NCBI GenBank assembly: GCA_902766855.1 | Contig: CACXFE010000143.1 | Coordinates: forward strand, 1-9,054 | DNA: 9,054 bases | Origin: Oscillospiraceae bacterium | Lineage (GTDB): Bacteria; Bacillota; Clostridia; Oscillospirales; Acutalibacteraceae | Direction: 5' to 3' | Shown here: one piece after another, positions 1 to 6,329 of the stretch | Numbering within the stretch: the stretch's first letter is position 1 | Layout: every line of letters begins with the position of its first letter | Position numbers and translations under genes: made by a program | The notes under the pieces: model-generated | Told to the model about the DNA's origin: nothing | The model's input: only the letters and a program-made list of their open reading frames with translations | Databases searched by the model: none

Positions 1-1057
1 AGAGAAGTTCCGCTAACAGTACCGCGCCGCCCGCGGCACCGCGAAGAGTGTTATGGGAAACGCAAACAAATTTATAATCATACTGTGTATCTTCGCGTAA
101 ACGGCCGATCGAAACCGCCATACCGCCTTCTAAATCGCGGCACAGTTTGGTTTGCGGCATATCATCTTCCTGATAATAGTGCAGGAATTGCTTCGGTGCG
201 TGGGGAAGGCCGAGCCGCTGGGGTTCGCCCGCAAACTCCTCCCATGCTTTTAAAATCTCCTCTTTGGAAGGCTTCTTTTGAAAGTCAACGAAAACCGCCG
301 CTAAATGCCCATCGGAAACCGGCACGCGGATACATTGCGCTGTAAATTTCGGGGAATCCGCGGGAACAATGGCGTCGCCTTCAATTTTTCCCCAGATTTT
401 TAAAGGCTCTTTTTCGCTCTTTTCTTCTTCGCCGCCGATATAGGGGATCACATTGTCTACGATTTCCGGCCAACGCGCAAAGGTCTTGCCGGCGCCGGAA
501 ATCGCCTGATAGGTGCAAACCAGGCATTTTTCAACCCCGAAGCGAACGAGCGGAAACAGGGCGGGCACATAACTTTGCAACGAGCAGTTGGATTTCACGG
601 CGATAAAGCCGCGCTTGGTTCCAAGCCGTTTCTTTTGCGAGGGAATGATGGCAAGATGATCGGCGTTGATTTCGGGAATGATCATCGGGACATCGGGGGT
701 GAAGCGATGCGCGCTGTTGTTGGAAACCACCGGGCATTCTAATTTTGCGTAGGCTTCTTCAAGGGCTTTGATTTCGTCCTTTTTCATATTGACCGCGCAA
801 AACACAAAATCCACCGAAGAAGCGATTTTTTTCATGTCGCGCTCGGCATCCATCACAACGATATTTTTCAGGTTTTCCGGGATCGGCGCCTGCATGGCCC
901 AGCGGCCGCCGATCGCTTCCTCATATGTTTTATCGGCGGAATTGGCGCTTGCCGCCAAAACCTTTACTTCAAACCACGGATGATCGCAAAGCAGCAGCGC
1001 AAAACGCTGACCGACCATCCCCGTAGCGCCGATGATTCCGACTTGATATTTTTTCAT
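1..1057 (-). CDS. asd: Aspartate-semialdehyde dehydrogenase, 3' end cut by window edge
   Basis: Catalyses the NADPH-dependent reductive dephosphorylation of L-4-aspartyl phosphate to aspartate semialdehyde, the branch point to lysine/diaminopimelate, threonine and methionine; cytosolic. The frame is open from ATG at 1057 to the window edge, giving 352 residues with no stop. The family is about 350-365 residues, so only a few C-terminal residues are missing. Visible motifs are the N-terminal nucleotide-binding loop GATGMVGQ (residues 10-17), SNNSAHR (112-118), SNCS with the likely catalytic Cys158, SGAGKT (about 190), and RVPVSDGH with the likely catalytic His251. The SNNSAHR and SNCS forms match the archaeal/fungal-like ASADH branch rather than the E. 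coli-type branch. An AAAGGG ribosome binding site lies 11 nt before the start. It is divergent from queA, and no lysine riboswitch fits in the short leader. The frame is intact throughout. Identity is confident; the subfamily is inferred. Confidence 0.95.
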   Translation of the reverse strand, partial: MKKYQVGIIGATGMVGQRFALLLCDHPWFEVKVLAASANSADKTYEEAIGGRWAMQAPIPENLKNIVVMDAERDMKKIASSVDFVFCAVNMKKDEIKALEEAYAKLECPVVSNNSAHRFTPDVPMIIPEINADHLAIIPSQKKRLGTKRGFIAVKSNCSLQSYVPALFPLVRFGVEKCLVCTYQAISGAGKTFARWPEIVDNVIPYIGGEEEKSEKEPLKIWGKIEGDAIVPADSPKFTAQCIRVPVSDGHLAAVFVDFQKKPSKEEILKAWEEFAGEPQRLGLPHAPKQFLHYYQEDDMPQTKLCRDLEGGMAVSIGRLREDTQYDYKFVCVSHNTLRGAAGGAVLLAELL

Positions 1058-1095
1058 TGATACCACGACCCTTTCGCTTCAAAACAAATTCGGAC

Positions 1096-1124
1096 TTGCA
1101 CTATATCACATTTTGCAATATAAT
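1096..1124 (+). promoter_or_regulatory. Probable sigma-A-type queA promoter
   Basis: TTGCAC (1096-1101), a 17-bp spacer and a perfect TATAAT (1119-1124) form a near-consensus housekeeping promoter on the plus strand. It would start transcription near 1131, leaving a leader of roughly 75 nt before the queA ATG at 1208. The hexamers interlock with the opposing asd promoter elements. Confidence 0.75.
1100..1108 (-). promoter_or_regulatory. Probable asd promoter, extended -10 element
   Basis: On the minus strand there is a TGATATAGT (TGn plus TATAGT) about 43 nt upstream of the asd start. It has no good -35 at 17 bp (the sequence there is ACTTAT); a TTGAAC lies at 1132-1127 but 21 bp away. An extended -10 can compensate for a poor -35. 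It overlaps the queA -35 on the other strand. Predicted from sequence only. Confidence 0.5.
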
Positions 1125-1139
1125 AAGTTCAATCTTATT
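1122..1139. repeat. Inverted repeat in the asd/queA divergent promoter region
   Basis: AATAAG (1122-1127) and CTTATT (1134-1139) are perfect inverted 6-mers with a 6-bp spacer. They begin inside the queA -10 and cover its start site. The octamer CAATATAA occurs twice in direct orientation (1116-1123 and 1140-1147) around them. It could be an operator or simply a product of AT-rich sequence; no regulator can be named. Confidence 0.35.
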
Positions 1140-1207
1140 CAATATAACATTACGGCGAATGTTTGTCAAACTATTTTATGCCAAAAGACAGGGGAAAGTT
1201 AGAAAAA

Positions 1208-2233
1208 ATGTTAAAAACCAGCGATTTTTATTATGAATTACCTGAAAACCTGATTGCGCAGACTCCGATTGAGCCGCGTAGCGCCTCTCGCATGATGGTG
1301 CTCTCCCGTGAAAGCGGGCAGATCGAGCATCGCCGTTTTTATGAACTTCACGAGTATCTCCGCCCGGGGGATTGCCTTGTGATCAATGATACGCGGGTGT
1401 TGCCCGCCAGATTGTACGGTTTGCGTGAGGACACCGGCGCCGTGGTGGAGTTCCTTCTTTTAAAACAGCGCGGGGAGAAAGTGTGGGAATGCCTTGCAGG
1501 GCCGGGGAAGAAAGCCAAACCAGGCGGACACTTTCGTTTCAGTGATCGGTTGACCGCCGTGGTGACCGATGTATTGGAAGACGGCAATCGGATTTTACAA
1601 TTCCACTGTGAGGGATCTTTTTTCGAGCGGTTGGACGAAGTAGGGCAAATGCCTTTGCCGCCGTATATCAAAGAAAAATTAGAGGATCGGGAACGCTATC
1701 AGACCGTTTATTCAAAAGTTCCCGGTTCTGCCGCCGCGCCAACGGCGGGATTGCATTTCACGCCGGAACTGCTGGCTTCGCTTGAAGAAGCGGGGATCAA
1801 AATTGCCAGGATCACCCTGCATGTGGGATTAGGCACTTTTCGCCCGGTCAAAACAGAAACGATCACGGAACACAAAATGCACACCGAGCATTTCCGCATT
1901 TCCGAAGAGGCCGCCGCCTTGATCAATCAAACCAAAGCGACCGGCGGGCGGGTGATATGCGTGGGCACCACTTCCTGCCGGACGGTAGAGAGCGCCGCGG
2001 CAAAATACGGCGGCATTTGCGCGTGCGAAGGGGATACGGATATTTTTATCTACCCGGGTTTTGAGTTTCGGTGTATGGATGGATTGATCACCAATTTTCA
2101 TTTGCCGGAAAGCACGCTGATCATGTTGGTTTCCGCTTTTGCGGGATATGAAAACACCATGCACGCGTATCAGATCGCCGTGCAGGAAAAGTATCGCTTT
2201 TTCAGTTTCGGGGATGCCATGCTGATTGTATGA
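1208..2233 (+). CDS. queA: S-adenosylmethionine:tRNA ribosyltransferase-isomerase
   Basis: Transfers and isomerises the ribosyl part of S-adenosylmethionine onto 7-aminomethyl-7-deazaguanine at wobble position 34 of tRNA-Asp, -Asn, -His and -Tyr, giving epoxyqueuosine; cytosolic. From the ATG at 1208 the protein has 341 residues, matching the family's usual length of about 340. The N-terminus (DFYYELPENLIAQTP) aligns with the usual QueA start. In-frame TTG (1163) and ATG (1178) codons further upstream would add residues that the family lacks. A purine-rich GGGGA at 1191 is the likely ribosome site, with a slightly long 12-nt spacing. Conserved blocks are INDTRVLPARLYG (59-71), GPGKKAKPG (98-106), APTAGLHFTPE (177-187), LHVGLGTFRPV (204-214), VGTTSCRTVE (252-261), TNFHLPESTLIMLVSAF (295-311) and FFSFGDAMLI (331-340). 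tgt, a frequent neighbour, is not adjacent. queA stands as a single-gene unit ending in a hairpin terminator. Confidence 0.97.
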   Translation: MLKTSDFYYELPENLIAQTPIEPRSASRMMVLSRESGQIEHRRFYELHEYLRPGDCLVINDTRVLPARLYGLREDTGAVVEFLLLKQRGEKVWECLAGPGKKAKPGGHFRFSDRLTAVVTDVLEDGNRILQFHCEGSFFERLDEVGQMPLPPYIKEKLEDRERYQTVYSKVPGSAAAPTAGLHFTPELLASLEEAGIKIARITLHVGLGTFRPVKTETITEHKMHTEHFRISEEAAALINQTKATGGRVICVGTTSCRTVESAAAKYGGICACEGDTDIFIYPGFEFRCMDGLITNFHLPESTLIMLVSAFAGYENTMHAYQIAVQEKYRFFSFGDAMLIV

Positions 2234-2249
2234 TTTTGATTAAACGAAA

Positions 2250-2275
2250 ACCGCCGCACCGATTGGTGCGGCGGT
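2250..2275. terminator. Bidirectional intrinsic terminator between queA and ireB
   Basis: A perfect 11-bp GC-rich stem (2250-2260 with 2265-2275) closes a GATT loop. Outside it, AAACG and CGTTT flanks can extend the pairing across a three-A bulge. T-rich tracts follow on both strands: CGTTTCTT on plus, TTTTCGTTT on minus. It sits between the convergent stop codons of queA (2233) and ireB (2282), so it can end both transcripts. Confidence 0.9.
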
Positions 2276-2281
2276 CGTTTC

Positions 2282-2527
2282 TTATGCGGTCAAATAATAC
2301 TTCACAAGAGATTGCAATAAGGTATCCCGATCAATCCGGCGGATCAAATTACGCGCATTGTTATGCGTGGTAATATAAGTCGGGTCTTCTGACAGAATAT
2401 ATCCGACGATTTGGTTGATGGGATTATAGCCTTTTTCTTTCAGTGCGTCATAAACCGCCGTCAAGGTATTGCGAATCTGTTGCTCGGTTTGATCGCCGAT
2501 GGAAAATGTCATCGTTCTGTCATTCAT
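2282..2527 (-). CDS. ireB: IreB family regulatory phosphoprotein (UPF0297)
   Basis: A small cytosolic protein of 81 residues from ATG at 2527, typical of UPF0297/DUF965 (about 80-90 aa). The core reads KEKGYNPINQIVGYILS, followed by DPTYITTHNNARNLIRR, the family's signature. In Enterococcus faecalis IreB is phosphorylated on N-terminal threonines by the PASTA kinase IreK and dampens cephalosporin resistance; Thr5 and Thr7 here are comparable candidates. An in-frame GTG at 2536 would add three residues, but GAGG lies 8 nt before the ATG and favours the shorter form. In many Firmicutes this gene (yrzL in Bacillus) sits between alaS and ruvX/yrrK with yrzB; here it lies alone after pheT and convergent to queA. 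It has its own likely promoter in the 63-nt gap. Family identity is firm; the kinase link here is inferred. Confidence 0.93.
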   Translation of the reverse strand: MNDRTMTFSIGDQTEQQIRNTLTAVYDALKEKGYNPINQIVGYILSEDPTYITTHNNARNLIRRIDRDTLLQSLVKYYLTA

Positions 2528-2558
2528 GGAAAACACCTCTTATGATGATACTATGGTT

Positions 2559-2587
2559 ATTGTATACGATTTTTCCGCAAAATTCAA
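2559..2587 (-). promoter_or_regulatory. Probable ireB promoter
   Basis: On the minus strand TTGAAT (2587-2582), a 17-bp spacer and TACAAT (2564-2559) form a good housekeeping promoter starting 4 nt after the pheT stop. It predicts a leader of about 25 nt before the ireB ATG, so ireB can be expressed without reading through from pheST. No terminator is seen between pheT and this promoter. Confidence 0.65.
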
Positions 2588-2590
2588 GCA

Positions 2591-4981
2591 TTATTTTCGT
2601 AATTCCGCGCCGACTGCTTCTAATTTTGCGATCACCTTGGCAGTGGCGGTTTCGATTTCCTTATCGGAGAGGGTAGCGTTGGCGGAGCGCAGCCAAATAC
2701 TGTACGCCACGCTTTTCTTGCCGGCGGGGATTTGTTCCCCTTCGTAGACATCGAATAATTCCATGCGTTCCAACAGCCTTCCCGCGCCGCTTGCAATCGC
2801 TTTTTCCAACTCTCCGACAGGCAGATCCTTATCGCAGAGCATGGCGAAATCGCGCTCAACCGCGGGGAATTTCGGCAACGGCTTGAATACGGTTTTGCGC
2901 TTGTTGATCGCAAGAAGCACATCCAGTTTGATTTCGGCCACATATACGCGCGGCTCGATGCCGTATGCCGCCGCTACGGCGGGATGCACTTCGCCGAGAA
3001 CAGCCGCCGGCTGATTGTTGGCCTTTACCGCCGCTTGCCGGCCGGGGTGGAGATACGGCTCATGGCTGACTTCATATTGCGTGTGCGCGCCGCACAACTG
3101 CATAACGCCTTCCACTAATCCTTTCAGCGTGAAAAAGTCTTCATCTTTCCCGACAACGCCGATGGATAAAGTCGCCAGTTCATCGGGTTGCTCGGCAATC
3201 GGGAAGGATTTGGCAATAAAGCGTTTGCTGATTTCAAAATACCGGCCGTCGGTATTTTTCCGGTTGATATTGGTGGCAAGCACCGTGAGCATGGAGGTGG
3301 TCAACTGGGTGCGCATGACCGAGTATTCATCCCCAAGCGGGTTGATAATTTTGATTTGCTTGCGGCGGCTGTCATCTTCCGCCAATCGCAGGGTATCGAC
3401 CGCGCCTGAACCGATAAAGGAGTAGGTGGCGATTTCTCTTGCGCCGGCGCCGCATAAAAAGGCTTTGATTTTGTCGCACTTGACACGCTCGGGCAATTTT
3501 TTGCCGCGCACCACTTCGCCGCGCATCGGTTTCCCGATAATGTGATCGTACCCGTAGATCCGCATCACTTCTTCCGCCAGATCGGCTCTGCCCTCCACAT
3601 CGTCCCGGATAGAGGGGACGCGGCAGGTGAGATGTTTGCCGTTGGCGATGGTCGGCAAGCCCAAACGATTCAGAATGGATACAATGGTATCGTCCGGCAC
3701 TTCCACGCCGATCAATTCGGTGATTTTATCGGTGGTGACTTCAATGATCCGATCCTCCGGCAAACCTTCATGCAGATCGTAAACGCCTTCGATGATGTCG
3801 CCCGCGTCGAGTTCGTCGATCAGTTGCAGGGCGCGATCCATTGCAAAAGCCACATTGTTGATATCCACACCGCGTTCAAAACGGCCGCTTGCTTCCGTGC
3901 GGATACCGAGCGAACGCCCGGTATGACGGACATTATCGCGGCGGAATTTTGCGGATTCCAAAAACAAATCGGTGGTATCCGCTTCGATTTCGCTTTCTTT
4001 ACCGCCCATGATACCGGCAAGGCAGGAGGGGCGCTCGCCGTCTGCGATCACCAGCATGGAGGGATCAAGGTTGTACTGTTTCCCGTCCAATGTGGTGATG
4101 CTTTCGCCTTCGGCGGCATTGCGCACGATGATTTGTTTTCCCGCAATATCGTTATAATTGAAGGCGTGCATCGGCTGGCCGGTTTCGAGCATGACAAAAT
4201 TGGTGATGTCAACAATATTATTGATCGGGCGCATCCCGGAGGCAAGGATGGCTTTTTGCATCCATTCGGGGGATTCTTTGATGCGCAGATTTTTTACCAC
4301 ACGCCCCATATACCGCGGGCAGAGCTCGAAGTTTTTCACCTCTACCCGAATCAGATCGCGGATGTTGCCGCCGGTTGTTTGATACGAAGGAACAGGGGGG
4401 TGAAATTCAGTTCCCAACACAACGGCGATTTCTTTCGCCACCCCTAAAAAGCAGTTGCAATCCGGGCGATTAGCGGTGATTTTGAAATCGATCACAGTAT
4501 CGTCAAGCCCTAATACTTCACAAATATCGGTGCCGGGGGCGGGGGTACCCTTCAAAATCAGGATCCCGTGAACGGATGCGCCTTCGTAATCGCTTTCGGT
4601 GATCCCCAATTCTTCGCCGGAGCAAAGCATACCGTTGGAATCAACTCCGCGCAGTTTTCCGGCTACAATGTGGGTGCCGTTCGGCAGAAAACTGTCGTGT
4701 AAAGCGGCGGGGACATAGTCGTTTTCATGGATATTCTGCGCGCCGGTCACGATCTGCACCGGCTCTGCCTGTCCGACATCCATCATGCAAATCTGCAAAT
4801 GGTCGCTGTTTTCGTGCGGGGTGATTTTGAGGATTTTCGCCGCGACCACATTTTGAATATCTTCGCCTTGTTTCTCAATGCTTTCTACTTCAAAACCGGC
4901 CATGACCATCCGGTCGCACAATTCTTCAACCGGGACATTGATCCCGACATAGTTTTTCAAATGATTCAATGAAATTTTCAT
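2591..4981 (-). CDS. pheT: Phenylalanyl-tRNA synthetase beta subunit
   Basis: Beta chain of the cytosolic (alpha-beta)2 enzyme that charges tRNA-Phe; it supplies tRNA binding and the editing site that clears mischarged Tyr-tRNA-Phe. Its 796 residues are the full bacterial length (about 790-800). Order of domains by sequence: N-terminal segment MKISLNHLKNYV; EMAP-type OB-fold tRNA-binding domain at about 40-150 (SDHLQIC, GAQNI, SNGMLCS); B3/4 editing domain at about 215-385 (RPINNIVDITNFVM, QPMHAFNY, LAGIMGG); B5 domain at about 410-475; catalytic-like core at about 485-690 (NPLGDEYSVMRT); and C-terminal ferredoxin-fold anticodon-binding domain from about 705 (KFPAVERDFA). GGAGG lies 9 nt before the ATG. 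pheS ends 14 nt upstream, and the two share the T-box-controlled transcript. No breaks or missing domains are seen. Confidence 0.98.
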   Translation of the reverse strand: MKISLNHLKNYVGINVPVEELCDRMVMAGFEVESIEKQGEDIQNVVAAKILKITPHENSDHLQICMMDVGQAEPVQIVTGAQNIHENDYVPAALHDSFLPNGTHIVAGKLRGVDSNGMLCSGEELGITESDYEGASVHGILILKGTPAPGTDICEVLGLDDTVIDFKITANRPDCNCFLGVAKEIAVVLGTEFHPPVPSYQTTGGNIRDLIRVEVKNFELCPRYMGRVVKNLRIKESPEWMQKAILASGMRPINNIVDITNFVMLETGQPMHAFNYNDIAGKQIIVRNAAEGESITTLDGKQYNLDPSMLVIADGERPSCLAGIMGGKESEIEADTTDLFLESAKFRRDNVRHTGRSLGIRTEASGRFERGVDINNVAFAMDRALQLIDELDAGDIIEGVYDLHEGLPEDRIIEVTTDKITELIGVEVPDDTIVSILNRLGLPTIANGKHLTCRVPSIRDDVEGRADLAEEVMRIYGYDHIIGKPMRGEVVRGKKLPERVKCDKIKAFLCGAGAREIATYSFIGSGAVDTLRLAEDDSRRKQIKIINPLGDEYSVMRTQLTTSMLTVLATNINRKNTDGRYFEISKRFIAKSFPIAEQPDELATLSIGVVGKDEDFFTLKGLVEGVMQLCGAHTQYEVSHEPYLHPGRQAAVKANNQPAAVLGEVHPAVAAAYGIEPRVYVAEIKLDVLLAINKRKTVFKPLPKFPAVERDFAMLCDKDLPVGELEKAIASGAGRLLERMELFDVYEGEQIPAGKKSVAYSIWLRSANATLSDKEIETATAKVIAKLEAVGAELRK

Positions 4982-4995
4982 GGTGTCGCCCCTCC

Positions 4996-6015
4996 TTAAA
5001 ACTGTTCCAGAAAACGCTGATCGTTTTCAAAAAGCAAGCGAATATCGCTGATCTTATACCGGGTGGTGGTGATGCGGTCGATCCCGATGCCAAAGGCAAA
5101 ACCGCTGTACTCCTCAGGATCAATGCCGCAGCATTTCAGCACATTCGGATGCACCATGCCGGCGCCTAAAATTTCGATCCAGCCTTCGCCTTTGCAAACG
5201 CGGCAGCCTTTTCCGCCGCATTCACTGCAAGAAACATCCACTTCCACAGACGGCTCTGTAAAGGGGAAGAAAGAGGGACGGAAGCGCACTTTGGTGTCAC
5301 TGCCGTAGATTTCATGGGCAAATTGTTCCAACACGCCTTTCAAATCGCACATGGTGATGCCTTTGTCTACCACCAAGCCTTCCAACTGGTGGAAAACAGG
5401 GGAGTGGGTCGCGTCCACTTCGTCGGCACGGAACACGCGCCCCGGGCAGATGACGCGGATAGGGGGCTTTCTGGTTTCCATGGTGCGGATCTGCGCCGCG
5501 GAGGTTTGGGTGCGAAGCAATAAATTCTCCGCAAGATAAAAGGTGTCCTGCATATCGCGCGCCGGGTGATCAGCCGGAACATTCAGGCATTCAAAATTAT
5601 AATGATCGGTTTCCACCTCCGGCCCGTCTACCACATCAAAGCCCATGGATTGGAACAACTCGATCATATCGTTGATGACCGTGTTGATCGGATGAAGACC
5701 GCCCACGCTGATTTTTTTGGCGGGCATGGTAATGTCGATCGCTTCGGACTTTAATTTCAGTTCGGTGGCCTTTTTCTGCATTTCGGCCTTTTTATCGGCG
5801 ATCAAGGCTTCCAGTTTTTGTTTCGCCTCGTTCACCATTTGCCCCATTTGCGGGCGCTCTTCGGGCGAAAGGGAACCCATTTGCTTTAAAATCGCGGTCA
5901 ATTCACCCTTTTTGCCGAGAAATTTCACCCGCAATTCCTCAATATCATGTTCGGTGGAGGAGGAGTTCAGCGCCTCTCTTGCGGCGGCTTTGATCGCCTC
6001 TAATTTTTCTTTCAT
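4996..6015 (-). CDS. pheS: Phenylalanyl-tRNA synthetase alpha subunit
   Basis: Catalytic alpha chain of cytosolic phenylalanyl-tRNA synthetase; with PheT it attaches phenylalanine to tRNA-Phe. It has 339 residues, the usual bacterial length. Residues 1-90 form the N-terminal coiled-coil arm for tRNA. Class II motif 2 is seen at about 192-213 (GRVFRADE, DATHSPVFHQLEG), and motif 3 at 305-314 with C-terminal FENDQRFLEQF. Cys263, 266, 271 and 274 form a CxxC-x4-CxxC cluster just before GWIEILGAGMVHP; this is seen in many Firmicute PheS and may bind zinc. Motif 3 continues TTTRYKI, where many relatives have TMLRYG-like residues. Start choice: an in-frame ATG three codons upstream sits only 1 nt from the AAAGGA ribosome site, whereas the chosen ATG is 9 nt away and matches the family N-terminus MKEKLEAI. 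It is preceded by a promoter and Phe T-box. Confidence 0.98.
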   Translation of the reverse strand: MKEKLEAIKAAAREALNSSSTEHDIEELRVKFLGKKGELTAILKQMGSLSPEERPQMGQMVNEAKQKLEALIADKKAEMQKKATELKLKSEAIDITMPAKKISVGGLHPINTVINDMIELFQSMGFDVVDGPEVETDHYNFECLNVPADHPARDMQDTFYLAENLLLRTQTSAAQIRTMETRKPPIRVICPGRVFRADEVDATHSPVFHQLEGLVVDKGITMCDLKGVLEQFAHEIYGSDTKVRFRPSFFPFTEPSVEVDVSCSECGGKGCRVCKGEGWIEILGAGMVHPNVLKCCGIDPEEYSGFAFGIGIDRITTTRYKISDIRLLFENDQRFLEQF

Positions 6016-6026
6016 TCTTACCATTC

Positions 6027-6284
6027 CTTTTAAAAAAATAAGCCTCGCCCTGTTCAACAGGACGAAGCAAAACAAACTTCGCGGTACCACCCGTATTTTC
6101 GCTCAAAGAGCAAACACTCTTGCCGCCTGTAACGGGGCGAACCGTCACCGCCTACTGTGGGTTCAGCAGTGCCGCTAAAAAGGGAACTTCGATGATGACC
6201 CGCGATATTTTCGCTTACAGCCGGGGCGAAAACTCTCTGAAAAGGGGCGCACGATCTACTTTTCTTTTATCCTTGCGTTTGAAC
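6027..6284 (-). ncRNA. T-box leader riboswitch sensing tRNA-Phe, upstream of pheST
   Basis: The 5' leader reads the charging state of tRNA-Phe and lets pheST be transcribed when uncharged tRNA binds. Elements on the minus strand, in order: base of stem I TAAAAG (6269-6264), pairing with CTTTTTA near 6178; AGTAGA loop E motif (6260-6255); AGAGAG bulge (6238-6233); distal loop GGCTGTAAGC near 6222-6213; loop E 3' side GAA (6190-6188); then specifier codon TTC (6186-6184), which reads Phe. The canonical T-box ACGGGTGGTACCGCG is at 6094-6080, with TGGT (6089-6086) complementary to a tRNA 3' ACCA, as expected for discriminator A73 of tRNA-Phe. CGAAG/CTTCG and GGG/TCC pairing builds the antiterminator. 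This leader fills the 314-bp gap between nif3 and pheS. The start near 6284 is inferred from the promoter. Confidence 0.95.
6031..6068 (-). terminator. T-box-controlled intrinsic terminator before pheS
   Basis: On the minus strand a near-perfect 13-bp stem (6068-6056 with 6054-6042) is closed at the top by a GTTGAAC loop region and followed by TTATTTTTTT (6041-6031). Its 5' arm contains the CGTCC that also pairs with the GGG of the T-box in the antiterminator, so the two folds exclude each other. It ends 15 nt before the pheS ATG, immediately ahead of the ribosome site. Confidence 0.93.
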
Positions 6285-6290
6285 AGTTTT

Positions 6291-6319
6291 ATCTTATCAT
6301 TTCCGATCGGAATTGTCAA
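6291..6319 (-). promoter_or_regulatory. Strong pheST promoter
   Basis: On the minus strand a perfect TTGACA (6319-6314), a 17-bp spacer and TAAGAT (6296-6291) form a near-consensus sigma-A promoter. It starts 10 nt after the stop of the upstream Nif3 gene and would initiate near 6284, giving the T-box leader as its product. The spacer holds a 12-bp palindrome. Confidence 0.88.
6301..6312. repeat. Perfect 12-bp palindrome in the pheST promoter spacer
   Basis: TTCCGATCGGAA is self-complementary over all 12 bases and lies wholly between the -35 and -10 hexamers, where a bound dimer would block RNA polymerase. A related minus-strand 9-mer, TCCAATCGG (6343-6335), lies 32 bp upstream, about three helical turns away, across the end of the Nif3 gene. 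Operator function is an inference and chance is possible. Confidence 0.4.
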
Positions 6320-6329
6320 GTTTTTCTTT

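Noticed and set aside
1058..1107. Possible lysine riboswitch or T-box upstream of asd
   Set aside because: The predicted leader is only about 35 nt, far too short for either structure, and no T-box core sequence is present.
1163..1207. Upstream in-frame TTG (1163) and ATG (1178) as alternative queA starts
   Set aside because: They would add 10-15 residues absent from the QueA family. The ATG at 1208 gives the standard N-terminus and length.
1131..1207. Possible preQ1 riboswitch in the queA leader, prompted by its role and an A-rich run before the start
   Set aside because: I found no stem plus pseudoknot signature of preQ1 classes, and the A-rich run alone is not evidence.
3542..4447. A 301-codon plus-strand open frame antisense to pheT
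   Set aside because: It lies fully inside the editing and B5 domain region of pheT, with low-information composition and no family resemblance; a shadow frame.
5717..6178. Plus-strand open frame across the pheS start and the T-box leader
   Set aside because: It crosses a structured RNA leader and terminator on the opposite strand and encodes nothing recognisable.
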